DNA of 35,542 nt from CAYJAY01 sp964370715 (GTDB lineage Bacteria > Bacillota > Clostridia > Oscillospirales > Ruminococcaceae): assembly GCA_964370715.1 (NCBI GenBank), contig CAYJKJ010000022.1:1-35542 (forward strand), read 5' to 3'. Of this stretch, positions 1-7,631 are shown piece after piece. The notes under the pieces are model-generated. The model ran no database searches and was not told the DNA's origin. It saw nothing but the letters and a program-made list of their open reading frames with translations. Numbering within the stretch: the first letter of the stretch is position 1; each line of letters starts with the position of its first letter. The translations under genes were made by a program, and so were the position numbers.

Positions 1-348
1 GGAAGACTAAGCGGAGCGGCGGCATATTTTGGAACGCTACTCGGAATTAAACCTATACTCCATGTTGATAACGAAGGTAAACTTGTAGCGGTTGAAAAGG
101 TCAGGGGTAGAAAATTGAGCCTCGACGGTCTTGTTAAACGCCTTGAAACTACCGGTACCGACATAAAAAACCAAACTATATTTATTAGCCACGGCGATTG
201 CATCGAAGATGCAAACTATGTTGCGGCGCAGATTAAAGAAAAGTTTGGCGTTAAACGCATCGAGATTGGCCACGTTGGTTCGGTTATCGGTTCGCATAGC
301 GGCCCCGGAACAATAGCGTTGTTTTTCTTCGGAAGTAACAGAGACTAA
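1..348 (+). CDS. DegV family protein, 3' part (5' end outside the window)
   Basis: The first frame is open from base 1 to TAA at 346-348 and gives the last 115 residues of a DegV-type fatty-acid-binding protein. The fragment begins GRLSGAAAYFGTLLGIKPIL, typical of the C-terminal half of DegV, and ends with the family's IGSHSGPGTIALFFFG block. The internal ISHGDCIEDANYVAAQI stretch also fits. DegV/FakB proteins bind a fatty acid and, in some Firmicutes, present it to the kinase FakA for phospholipid synthesis. No fakA-like gene is visible here, so that role is known only from the family. A strong intrinsic terminator follows 23 bases after the stop. An internal ATG-like start would be misleading, since homology runs continuously from the window edge. 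Confidence 0.9.
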   Translation, partial: GRLSGAAAYFGTLLGIKPILHVDNEGKLVAVEKVRGRKLSLDGLVKRLETTGTDIKNQTIFISHGDCIEDANYVAAQIKEKFGVKRIEIGHVGSVIGSHSGPGTIALFFFGSNRD

Positions 349-370
349 CTATAAAAGCATAACAAGCTTA

Positions 371-405
371 AAAGGCTGTGACATTTTTGTTGTCATAGCC
401 TTTTT
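371..405. terminator. Intrinsic terminator after degV
   Basis: Arms AAAGGCTGTGACA (371-383) and TGTCATAGCCTTT (391-403) pair over 13 bp with one G-U, a 7-base loop and a run of T to 405. It lies between the convergent degV and endoA/mazF genes and could work in both directions. Confidence 0.85.
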
Positions 406-450
406 AATATGGTTTTGCAGAAACAAGAGCGTTTTATAGCATTAAAAACG

Positions 451-804
451 CTACGAAGTTTCAAGCCCTAAGCTTATGCCGATAGCTCGGTTGATCTGTT
501 TCATCGAATGGGCATCTACCGCTCCGGTTCGTTCTTTTAATCGGCTTTTGTCGATCGTTCGAACCTGTTCGAGGAGAACGACGCTGTCGCAAGAAAGCCC
601 GCAATGCTTCCCCCTTATCCCGATATGCGTCGGGATCTTTGCTTTTTGCTGGTTGCTTGTGATAGCGGCGGCGATAACGGTGTTGCTAAAGCGGTTGCCG
701 ACATCATTTTGAAGAATAAGTACCGGCCTAATACCGCCCTGTTCCGACCCGACAACGGGGCTTAAATCTGCATAGAAAATCTCTCCGCGTTTTATGGTTG
801 ACAT
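451..804 (-). CDS. ndoA: EndoA/MazF-type mRNA endoribonuclease toxin
   Basis: A 117-residue protein closely resembling Bacillus EndoA (NdoA) along its whole length, including GSEQGGIRPVLILQND, NRFSNTVIAAAIT and DSVVLLEQVRTIDKSRL. The family cleaves single-stranded mRNA (EndoA at UACAU). The expected catalytic residues are present: Arg26 in the GGIRPV motif and Thr49 in AAAIT. I chose ATG at 804 because AGGTG lies six bases upstream; the frame also allows GTG at 813, which overlaps that ribosome binding site. In most Firmicutes a small ribbon-helix-helix antitoxin gene precedes ndoA. Here the next gene upstream on the strand is an unrelated lipoprotein, with about 130 non-coding bases between, so the toxin looks solitary. 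Confidence 0.92.
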   Translation of the reverse strand: MSTIKRGEIFYADLSPVVGSEQGGIRPVLILQNDVGNRFSNTVIAAAITSNQQKAKIPTHIGIRGKHCGLSCDSVVLLEQVRTIDKSRLKERTGAVDAHSMKQINRAIGISLGLETS

Positions 805-936
805 AATATTCACCTACTGTTAAAAAAGTTTGTGTCTATAGTATTGTCAACTTTAAAAAAGTTTAATCACTTTGAAAAAATTTTTTTTTTAAAAATTTCA
901 AAAGCTTGATAAAACAACGTTGAACGCAAGTTGAAG

Positions 937-1482
937 TTATTTTATGAAATCGAAATATTGTATCTCGACCGCTATACCCTCGCTTGCTATGTAAAACGAA
1001 ACCGGCTTTTGATTTGAGAATGTTATGCTGTTGCCGCTGGCATCTTCAAATATTGTGTAGCCGTTTGGTAGCTCCTTTTGTTTAAACGCCGACGTTAGAT
1101 CTTGTTGCGCTTGAAAAGACAGGGTGTTCATAAATTTTGTGTATGCTTTTATAAAATTTTGTTCCAAAACTTCGCTTAAGGGTTTGGAAAATTCAATTGT
1201 TTTAAAGCTGGTTTTATAGATATCGGAACTAACCGAAAGTTCCAACCCGTTGATGTTTTCGGGAGACCTGAACACAACTTTTGTGTTGTGCTTCCCAAAA
1301 TGCACCGTTTCAACATCAAAGCTTTTACCGCCTGCGCTATACGTTGCGACAAAACGAAATGTGCCTTCTGAAAACTGTTTAAAAGCTTGGATATCGCCCT
1401 GCTGTTTTGAGCAACCACAAAGCAAAACGCAAACTAATAGTATGTATAAAAGCACCCTGATTTTTGCTAAGCATTTTTTCAT
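937..1482 (-). CDS. Uncharacterised lipoprotein
   Basis: A 181-residue protein with a short basic N-terminus (MKKCLAKIR), a hydrophobic core and a lipobox (LLCGC), so it should be lipidated at Cys24 and anchored outside the membrane. The mature part is a soluble, beta-rich-looking domain without a motif I can name. It ends in an ITFSNQKPVSFYIASEGIAVEIQYFDF segment that suggests a substrate- or polymer-binding fold, but this is only an impression. AAAGGA lies upstream of the ATG at 1482. It is transcribed divergently from the DUF951-prfA operon and in the same direction as the toxin gene, from which it is separated by about 130 bases. Function unknown. Confidence 0.75.
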   Translation of the reverse strand: MKKCLAKIRVLLYILLVCVLLCGCSKQQGDIQAFKQFSEGTFRFVATYSAGGKSFDVETVHFGKHNTKVVFRSPENINGLELSVSSDIYKTSFKTIEFSKPLSEVLEQNFIKAYTKFMNTLSFQAQQDLTSAFKQKELPNGYTIFEDASGNSITFSNQKPVSFYIASEGIAVEIQYFDFIK

Positions 1483-1626
1483 ATTAACGATGATTTCCTT
1501 TTTAAAAAGTTGACGGAGTTTGTTTTAACAACCGTTGTTTAAACGAGTTGTTATATGAATTTTTATGCGAGATATAATTTTTTTATTCTTAAAAGGAATT
1601 GTTAATAAAAAATATACATTAAACGT

Positions 1627-1655
1627 TTGATAACTTTTTTGTTTTATTATATAAT
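1627..1655 (+). promoter_or_regulatory. Sigma-A-type promoter for the DUF951-prfA operon
   Basis: TTGATA (1627-1632) and a perfect TATAAT (1650-1655) are separated by 17 bases, placing the transcription start near 1662, about 50 bases before the first start codon. Confidence 0.75.
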
Positions 1656-1713
1656 TGTATATTAGATAAATATGTGTTGCGTTATAAACAATACAAAGAA
1701 AAAAGGTTTTAAT

Positions 1714-1908
1714 ATGGATGTTTCGGTTGGAGATATTTTAACGGTTAAAAAAAACCATCCTTGTGGCGACAACCGATTTCTCGTCACAAGAGTTGGGGCG
1801 GATTTTAAGATTAGATGTATGACGTGTAATCATGAAATAATGCTGCCTCGGCAAAAAATAGAAAAAAATATTAAATCAATAGAGAAAAAGGAACAAAAAT
1901 ATGTTTGA
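1714..1908 (+). CDS. DUF951 family small protein
   Basis: A 64-residue basic protein beginning MDVSVGDILTVKKNHPCG, with a Cys-x-x-Cys pair (RCMTCNHEIMLPR). This is the usual form of the DUF951 family, which in Firmicutes often sits next to ribosome or translation genes; its function is unknown to me. The frame is open further upstream to an ATG at 1672, but the family start and the AAAAAAGG ribosome binding site point to ATG 1714. The stop codon overlaps the start of prfA (ATG at 1901, TGA ending at 1908), so the two are probably translationally coupled. The Cys pair, together with the first Cys, could bind a metal, which is inference. Confidence 0.85.
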   Translation: MDVSVGDILTVKKNHPCGDNRFLVTRVGADFKIRCMTCNHEIMLPRQKIEKNIKSIEKKEQKYV

Positions 1909-2974
1909 AAAACTAAAAGACATTAAAATACGATATGAGGAGATAAACGAAAAACTAACCGACCCTGCGGTTATTTCGGACAATGAACAGTATAAAATTC
2001 TTATGAAAGAACATAAGAATCTAACCCCGCTCGTTGAAAAATTCGATGAATACGAAAAAGCGAGGGAGCTTTTTGAGGAATCTAAATCCCTTCTTGATGA
2101 AGGCGGAATGGACAAAGATTTTAAAGAGATGGTTCAACAAGAGTTTGAAACCGCCAAACAATCGCTTGAAACGATAGCGGAAGAGATTAAAATTATGTTG
2201 TTGCCTCGTGACGAAAATGACGACCGAAACGTTATCATAGAAATTCGAGGCGGAACGGGCGGCGATGAAGCGGCGTTGTTTGCGGCGGCTCTCTACAGAA
2301 TGTACACGATGTATGCCGAAACAAAACGTTTTAAATATGAGATAATATCGGCGAACGAAACGGAACTCGGCGGTTTTAAAGAGGTTAGTTTCTCGGTCGA
2401 AGGAGACGGAGCATACAGCCGATTTAAATTCGAAAGCGGTGTTCATAGAGTTCAACGTGTTCCAGAAACCGAAAGCCAAGGAAGGATACACACCTCTGCG
2501 GTTACCGTTGCGGTTTTGCCGGAAGCGGAGGAAGTCGATATCGAGATCAACCAAACCGACCTTCAAATAGACACATATCGAGCAGGCGGAGCGGGCGGAC
2601 AACACGTTAACAAAACGGAATCGGCTATTCGAATAACCCACATTCCAACGGGGGTTGTTGTTGAATGCCAAGATGAACGAAGCCAACATAAAAACAAAGA
2701 TAAAGCTATGAAGGTTTTGCGTTCTCGTTTGCTTGAAGCCAAAAGAAACGAACAGGAAGCCTCGGTTGCAGCCGAACGCAAAAGCCAGGTAGGAAGCGGA
2801 GATCGAAGCGAACGAATTAGAACCTACAACTATCCCCAAGGCAGAATGACCGACCACAGAATCGGGCTTACGCTTTATAAACTTGAAGCTATCTTAAACG
2901 GCGATCTTGACGAAACTATCGACACCCTTATAACGGCGGACCAAGCCGAAAAGCTTAAGGAAAGCTCTTTGTAA
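1901..2974 (+). CDS. prfA: Peptide chain release factor 1
   Basis: A 357-residue class I release factor that recognises UAA and UAG and triggers hydrolysis of peptidyl-tRNA in the ribosome. The catalytic GGQ loop is at residues 232-234 (RAGGAGGQHVNKTESAIR). The codon-recognition PxT motif matches PET in RVPETESQGRIHTSAVTVAV, which distinguishes RF1 from RF2. The N-terminal helical domain and the C-terminal DHRIGLTLYKLEAILNGDLDE segment are complete, and the length is normal. It overlaps DUF951 by eight bases and is followed four bases later by the threonylcarbamoyl-AMP synthase gene. In many Firmicutes the release-factor methylase gene prmC sits between these two; it is absent here. Confidence 0.97.
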   Translation: MFEKLKDIKIRYEEINEKLTDPAVISDNEQYKILMKEHKNLTPLVEKFDEYEKARELFEESKSLLDEGGMDKDFKEMVQQEFETAKQSLETIAEEIKIMLLPRDENDDRNVIIEIRGGTGGDEAALFAAALYRMYTMYAETKRFKYEIISANETELGGFKEVSFSVEGDGAYSRFKFESGVHRVQRVPETESQGRIHTSAVTVAVLPEAEEVDIEINQTDLQIDTYRAGGAGGQHVNKTESAIRITHIPTGVVVECQDERSQHKNKDKAMKVLRSRLLEAKRNEQEASVAAERKSQVGSGDRSERIRTYNYPQGRMTDHRIGLTLYKLEAILNGDLDETIDTLITADQAEKLKESSL

Positions 2975-2978
2975 TATT

Positions 2979-4007
2979 ATGGTGACAAAAGTAATAAACA
3001 TTAACAACGAGACGTTTGTTGACGCTTGCGAACTGGCGGCGAAAACTTTGCTTTCGGGCGAGCTGGTTGGACTTCCGACCGAAACGGTTTATGGCCTTGC
3101 GGCAAACGCCTTTGATGACAGGGCGATTAACAAAATTTTTGAAACAAAAGGCAGACCGCAGGATAACCCATTGATAGTTCATATATCGGATTATGAAATG
3201 TTAAACAACATCGCTTGCAACATTAGCGACAGCGCAAAAAAAGCTATCGATGCTTTTTGGCCGGGTCCGTTCACGGCGGTGTTAAATAAAAAACCGACTA
3301 TAAGCGACGTTGTCAGTTGTTCGCTCAAGACGGTTGCGGTTCGTATGCCGTCACATAAAGTTGCGCTCGAAACGATAAAGCGATGCGGTGTTCCGCTGGC
3401 GGCGCCCTCTGCTAACATCTCGGGCAAACCCAGCACAACGACGGCAGATCACGTTTTAGATGACCTTGACGGAAAAATTCCGCTAATCCTTGATGACGGC
3501 GGTTGCGAAATTGGGGTTGAATCAACCGTTGTTTCGTTCACAGGGGAACAACCCGTTCTTCTTCGCCCGGGGTTTGTTTCGCTCGAACAGCTTAAACAAA
3601 TACTACCCGATATTTTAGTTTCAAGCGGAGTTGAAAACAGCGTTTCGGAACAAGAGCAGGTTGAAAGCCCCGGCATGAAACATAAACACTATGCTCCAAA
3701 AGCGGCGGCGGTTATCCTTAAAGGGGAGCTTTTGGCGGTTCAAAAATATCTATCTTTAAACAAACAGCTAGGGGACTATATAATGTGTTTCGAGGGGGAA
3801 CAAAATCTTTTTGAAATACCCTCGATAGCGTTTGGGTTTGAAGACGACGGAGCGTCGCAAGCAAAACAAATTTTTTCTGTTTTAAGGGAACTCGACCAAC
3901 GAGATGCTAAAAGAATATTCATCCGTTCGCCAAAACAAGAGGGCGTTTCCTACGCTGTTTTTAACCGACTTTTGAGAGCGAGCGGGTTTAAGGTGGTTGA
4001 AGTTTGA
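2979..4007 (+). CDS. tsaC: L-threonylcarbamoyladenylate synthase (Sua5/TsaC type)
   Basis: A 342-residue long-form enzyme that makes threonylcarbamoyl-AMP from threonine, bicarbonate and ATP, the first step of the t6A37 modification of ANN-decoding tRNAs. The N-terminal YrdC domain (about residues 10-200) carries LVGLPTETVYGLAANAF, KGRPQDNPLIVHI, AAPSANISGKPS and GVESTVVSF. A C-terminal Sua5 domain follows the linker SPGMKHKHYAPKA, so it is the two-domain form rather than short TsaC. The start ATG at 2979 is four bases after the prfA stop, with AAGGAAAG inside the end of prfA. The GTG one codon later is an alternative start. The pairing with prfA is common in Firmicutes. Confidence 0.95.
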   Translation: MVTKVININNETFVDACELAAKTLLSGELVGLPTETVYGLAANAFDDRAINKIFETKGRPQDNPLIVHISDYEMLNNIACNISDSAKKAIDAFWPGPFTAVLNKKPTISDVVSCSLKTVAVRMPSHKVALETIKRCGVPLAAPSANISGKPSTTTADHVLDDLDGKIPLILDDGGCEIGVESTVVSFTGEQPVLLRPGFVSLEQLKQILPDILVSSGVENSVSEQEQVESPGMKHKHYAPKAAAVILKGELLAVQKYLSLNKQLGDYIMCFEGEQNLFEIPSIAFGFEDDGASQAKQIFSVLRELDQRDAKRIFIRSPKQEGVSYAVFNRLLRASGFKVVEV

Positions 4008-4094
4008 AAAAAGCGAAAGACAACCACAAACCAATATCAACGGGTCGATATCGCATTTCATGAAACTATGAACAAAAAAGGAGCATCGGTATAG

Positions 4095-4706
4095 ATGAAC
4101 ACGTTTTATGTAGCCGCCCTTACGGGGCAATCGGGGACGGGGAAAAGCTATGCTTCAAGGTATCTTGCGCAAAATGGTATCGCCATTATTGATGGAGATA
4201 TCGTTGCAAGAGAGGTAGTTACCCCCAACAGCGATTGTCTTTTGCGGCTTATCGAGGAATTTTCTGTCGAGATACTAAACCCCGACGGAACGTTAAACAG
4301 AAGACATCTTGCGAAGATATGTTTTTCAGATCCCGAAAAGAAAATTCTGCTTGATACCATAACCCATCCCTTTATAATTAAAGAGATAATAAAAAAATTC
4401 GATGTTTTGCAGCAAGAAGGGCATAGATTTTGCGTTATCGAAGCGGCGGCATTAATCGAAAGCGGTCTATACACAAGTTGCGATAAAATTATAATGATTA
4501 AAGCCGAAAGAGAGCAAAAGATCAGTCGTATTATGGAACGAGACAGCATAACGAGGGAGCAAGCAGAAACTCGAATTTCAGCACAACTCGACGAAGATTT
4601 AATCGAAAAACTGTCTCATGAAGTTATTGAGAACAACGGCGATAGGCAACAGTTTAACCAACAACTTGATGGTTTGATTGTGAAGCTTAACAAATGGTTT
4701 GAATAA
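4095..4706 (+). CDS. coaE: Dephospho-CoA kinase
   Basis: A 203-residue cytosolic kinase that phosphorylates the 3'-hydroxyl of dephospho-CoA in the last step of coenzyme A synthesis. The P-loop GQSGTGKS is at residues 11-18. The family pattern ALTGQSGTGKS...GIAIIDGDIVAREVV, THPFI, VIEAAALIESGLYTSCDKIIMI and the LID-like RIMERDSITREQAETRISAQ is present. AAAAAGGAG lies about 12 bases before the ATG. It follows the tRNA-modification gene by 87 bases and precedes the aminopeptidase gene by 57 bases, so it is probably part of the same transcript. Nothing is unusual about length or motifs. Confidence 0.95.
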   Translation: MNTFYVAALTGQSGTGKSYASRYLAQNGIAIIDGDIVAREVVTPNSDCLLRLIEEFSVEILNPDGTLNRRHLAKICFSDPEKKILLDTITHPFIIKEIIKKFDVLQQEGHRFCVIEAAALIESGLYTSCDKIIMIKAEREQKISRIMERDSITREQAETRISAQLDEDLIEKLSHEVIENNGDRQQFNQQLDGLIVKLNKWFE

Positions 4707-4763
4707 CGTTAGAGACTAATGGTTAACATAACATTAAATATAACAACAGGAGATTTAAAAAAT

Positions 4764-6164
4764 ATGGATAAACAAAAAACAGCAGGTCAACAACTCGAAC
4801 AAAGCTTGCTACACAAAAAACAAACAAGCTTTAAACTTATTGCAGATAAAAAAGACGAAGCAAAAAGTTTTGCAGATGAATATATAAGATTTATGAACCT
4901 ATACAGAACCGAACGTGAGATAGTTTTGTTTAGCGTTTCGTTGCTTGAAAATTCGGGGTTTGAAAAATTTGATCCCAAGAAAAGCTACAAAGCAGGGGAT
5001 AAAATCTATTATGAAAACTATTCCGCAAGCCTAATCGCCGCCGTTATCGGCAAAAAGGATATCGAAGAGGGTTTAAGAATAATCGCTTCACACATCGACA
5101 GCCCAAGGCTAGACCTTAAGCCAAACCCACTATACGAAGAAGGCGAGATTGGGTATCTTAAAAGCCACTACTATGGCGGTATAAAGAAATATCAATGGGC
5201 AACAATTCCGCTCGCTATGCATGGTGTTTTTGTTAAAAAGAGCGGAGAAAAAGTTTTTGTTTCGATAGGGGAACGAGAGGAAGACCCCGTCTTTTGCGTG
5301 ACCGACCTTTTGCCGCATCTTTCCCACAAAACACAGGATAAGAGAACCGCAAGAGAGGTCTTAAAAGGCGAGGAGTTAAACATAGTTTTCGGAACAGAAC
5401 CATACGACGATGAAAACGTTAAAAGCCCGATTAAACTCGCTATCATGAAACTTTTGAACGAAAGATACGGAATAGTTGAAAGAGATTTTATCTCGGCGGA
5501 AATTCAATTTATTCCGGCTATCAAAACTCGATATATCGGGCTTGATCAAAGCCTTATCGGCGGATATGGTCAAGACGACAGAATCTGCGCATACACATCG
5601 CTCAAAGCGTTTCTTGAAGTAGATAAACCCGAACACACGGCGCTTATCGTGTTTGCCGATAAAGAGGAAACGGGAAGCAACGGCAACACAGGGTTGAATT
5701 CGGATTTCTTGAAAAACTTTGTTTCGTTGCTTTCGAAAGCACAAGGAGGGGATGTTGAAACCGTTTTCCACAACACAAAGGCGCTAAGCTCGGATGTTGC
5801 GGCGGCGTTCGACCCAACGTTCCAAGAAGTCTATGAAAAACGTAATTCTTCACATTTGAACCACGGACCATCGCTCGAAAAATACACAGGCTCGGGTGGC
5901 AAAAACGGAACAAACGAAGCATCGGCAGAATATGTTGCTTATATCAGGGATCTTTTGGATAAAAACGATATCCCATGGCAATCGGGAGAGCTTGGAAAGC
6001 TTGATGAAGGCGGCGGCGGAACGGTTGCTAAATATATCTCGAAACTCGGGGCAGAGGTTGTAGATTTTGGCGCACCGCTTCTTTCAATGCACAGTCCGTT
6101 TGAGATTTCAAGCGTTAGCGATCTTTATTATATCTATAAATCCTACAAAGTTTTTTATATCTAA
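4764..6164 (+). CDS. M18 family zinc aminopeptidase
   Basis: A 466-residue cytosolic metallo-aminopeptidase of family M18 (aspartyl aminopeptidase / aminopeptidase I), which removes N-terminal residues from peptides and forms large tetrahedral assemblies. Expected metal ligands and catalytic residues are visible: His110 and Asp112 in ASHIDSPRLDLKP, the acidic pair in VFADKEETGSNGNTG, Asp in SSDVAAAFDP, and a C-terminal His in LLSMHSPFEISS. The frame reaches back to an ATG at 4719, but AGGAG before ATG 4764 and the family start (MDKQKTAGQQLEQ) favour the shorter form. It is the fifth gene of the prfA-led run and is followed by the lysozyme gene after 76 bases. Confidence 0.93.
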   Translation: MDKQKTAGQQLEQSLLHKKQTSFKLIADKKDEAKSFADEYIRFMNLYRTEREIVLFSVSLLENSGFEKFDPKKSYKAGDKIYYENYSASLIAAVIGKKDIEEGLRIIASHIDSPRLDLKPNPLYEEGEIGYLKSHYYGGIKKYQWATIPLAMHGVFVKKSGEKVFVSIGEREEDPVFCVTDLLPHLSHKTQDKRTAREVLKGEELNIVFGTEPYDDENVKSPIKLAIMKLLNERYGIVERDFISAEIQFIPAIKTRYIGLDQSLIGGYGQDDRICAYTSLKAFLEVDKPEHTALIVFADKEETGSNGNTGLNSDFLKNFVSLLSKAQGGDVETVFHNTKALSSDVAAAFDPTFQEVYEKRNSSHLNHGPSLEKYTGSGGKNGTNEASAEYVAYIRDLLDKNDIPWQSGELGKLDEGGGGTVAKYISKLGAEVVDFGAPLLSMHSPFEISSVSDLYYIYKSYKVFYI

Positions 6165-6240
6165 AAAGGGTTAGAACAAACCAGATTATTGGGATATTTT
6201 TAAGCATCATTTTATATTTTAATCGAACGAGAGGTAGTTA

Positions 6241-7233
6241 ATGCGAAACACACCACAAGGAAACGACCGCAGGGAACAAAACAACAACCCTGCTACATAC
6301 TATAAAAGCCCACAATATGCACAGGATTATATCGAACGTAAGCGAAAAGAAAGAACAAAGATTATAATTATAGCAGCAGCTATCGGTGGTTTTTTTGTGG
6401 TGTTAATGGTGGCGCTTGCGGTTATGTTTTCGCTTAACGGAGCTGTTCATACCTCTGGAAATGCAAACGGCCATGTTGAACAAAAAGAAGATATCGAAAA
6501 CTACACCTCGATTTTTCCCGAACCCATCGATGTTCCGTTTAACGATTATGATCTATCTGCATTTGCTTATTCCGATGGATTTTTGGAATATTCCGGCGAA
6601 CAGACGACCCTTAAAGGAATCGATGTTTCGTCCTATCAAGATGATATCGATTGGGTAAGCGTTGAAAATGCCGGCATAGATTTTGCGATGATAAGGGTTG
6701 GATACCGAGGATACACCGAAGGCGGATTGTTCCTCGACAACAAGTTCCATCAAAATATGAAGGGTGCTAGCGAAGCCGGCGTTGATGTTGGGGTCTATTT
6801 CTTTTCCTCCTCAATCTCAAATGAAGAAGCTCTCGAAGATGCCGAACAGGTTATCGAATGGATAGAGCCGTATAAAGATATCATCACCTACCCTGTGGCG
6901 TTTGATTGGGAACCGCATTATGAAGAGGACTCAAGAACCGCCGACACCAGCAAACAGGTTGTAACGGAAGCTACTATAACGTTTTGCGAAAGAATTATAC
7001 ACGAAGGTTATAAACCGCTCGTCTATTTCAACCTAGATGTTGCCCAAACAAGGCTGGATCTTTCGGCGATAGCGATGTATGATTTTTGGCTGGTTGAGCT
7101 TTTGGGTCTTGGAGATCTTCCGACGTTTCCTTATAAATACTCGATGCTACAATATTCTTGGAGCGGGAATATAGAAGGCGTTCCGGGAGAGGTCGACCTT
7201 AATATAGGTTTTAAAGACTATAGCAAAAGTTAA
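6241..7233 (+). CDS. Membrane-anchored GH25 lysozyme
   Basis: A 330-residue exported muramidase. A polar N-terminus of about 40 residues precedes one membrane segment (about 41-63), then a linker rich in acidic residues, then a glycoside hydrolase 25 domain from about residue 124 to the end. The family signature GIDVSSYQDDIDW is present (Asp128), as are the FAMIRVGYRGY strand, and Asp222 and Glu224 in FDWEPH, the expected catalytic positions. The domain should cut the MurNAc-GlcNAc bond of peptidoglycan outside the cell. There is no cell-wall-binding repeat, so the membrane segment is the only anchor. GAGAGG precedes the ATG. A strong terminator shared with the opposing Smr-like gene follows. 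Confidence 0.93.
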   Translation: MRNTPQGNDRREQNNNPATYYKSPQYAQDYIERKRKERTKIIIIAAAIGGFFVVLMVALAVMFSLNGAVHTSGNANGHVEQKEDIENYTSIFPEPIDVPFNDYDLSAFAYSDGFLEYSGEQTTLKGIDVSSYQDDIDWVSVENAGIDFAMIRVGYRGYTEGGLFLDNKFHQNMKGASEAGVDVGVYFFSSSISNEEALEDAEQVIEWIEPYKDIITYPVAFDWEPHYEEDSRTADTSKQVVTEATITFCERIIHEGYKPLVYFNLDVAQTRLDLSAIAMYDFWLVELLGLGDLPTFPYKYSMLQYSWSGNIEGVPGEVDLNIGFKDYSKS

Positions 7234-7260
7234 GTTTTTTAAAGATTAAACATTAATAAA

Positions 7261-7301
7261 AACGGCTATGACGATTTTTTTACATCACGTCATAGCCGTT
7301 T
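7261..7301. terminator. Bidirectional intrinsic terminator
   Basis: Arms AACGGCTATGACG (7261-7273) and CGTCATAGCCGTT (7288-7300) pair perfectly over 13 bp, with A-rich sequence before and T-rich sequence after. It lies between the convergent lysozyme and Smr-like genes. Its stem core GGCTATGAC resembles the stem of the terminator at 371-403. Confidence 0.85.
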
Positions 7302-7324
7302 AAAGTTATAGAATATTTTTAATA

Positions 7325-7555
7325 TTAGGTTAACAAAAACACCGTTTCGCCCGGGTTTTCGGTTAGTTTAATCTCTTTAACTCGTTGGTGGTTTTTATAG
7401 TCATATCGAACGAGGTCTAAAAGAATCGTTCCTTTGCGGTAGCCATGGACTATCGTTATGCTTTTTGATCCTTTAGGAGCGGTTCGCAAAAGGCGGTCTA
7501 TCTCTATTCTGGCTTGCTCTTCAGTCATGCCATGGATATCAGTTAATATTTCCAT
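7325..7555 (-). CDS. Small Smr-domain-like protein
   Basis: A 76-residue protein made of little more than one Smr (MutS2 C-terminal) domain. It begins MEILTDIHGMTEEQA, corresponding to the family's LDLHGMT, and has ITIVHGYRKGTILLD in place of the usual HGxGxG. Smr domains bind or nick nucleic acids, and stand-alone copies occur in many bacteria; the actual substrate here is unknown. ATG 7555 is preceded by AAAGGGG eight bases upstream on the minus strand; the frame also allows a TTG at 7570, but that overlaps the ribosome binding site. It lies 42 bases downstream of the FemAB gene and may share its transcript, although a hairpin intervenes. Confidence 0.75.
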   Translation of the reverse strand: MEILTDIHGMTEEQARIEIDRLLRTAPKGSKSITIVHGYRKGTILLDLVRYDYKNHQRVKEIKLTENPGETVFLLT

Positions 7556-7597
7556 CAAAGCCCCTTTCAAAAGAGATGTGGGTGTGTTGTGAATAAG

Positions 7598-7631
7598 GGA
7601 GATTGCGTGGGGTTTTGGGGCAATCCCCTAC
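7598..7631 (-). repeat. GTAGGG-led hairpin at the 3' end of the FemAB gene
   Basis: On the minus strand GTAGGGG is followed by arms GGGGATTGC (7628-7620) and GCAATCTCC (7606-7598), which pair over 9 bp with one G-T. It belongs to the family of hairpins seen also at 9184, 9733, 10096, 11540 and 13711. The GTAGGG supplies the TAG stop of the FemAB gene. It has no T tract, so it is not a classical terminator. Confidence 0.6.

Noticed and set aside
428..452. AGCGTTTT/AAAACGCT hairpin as the terminator of the toxin gene
   Set aside because: It overlaps the stop codon and lacks a T tract on the minus strand; the degV terminator nearby is a better candidate for both genes.
2021..2857. 278-codon open frame antisense to prfA
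   Set aside because: It is the shadow of the well-conserved prfA coding sequence; the antisense product is low complexity with no family match.
4719..4763. Upstream ATG start for the M18 aminopeptidase
   Set aside because: The extra 15 residues do not fit the family start and the AGGAG binding site lies between this ATG and the better one at 4764.
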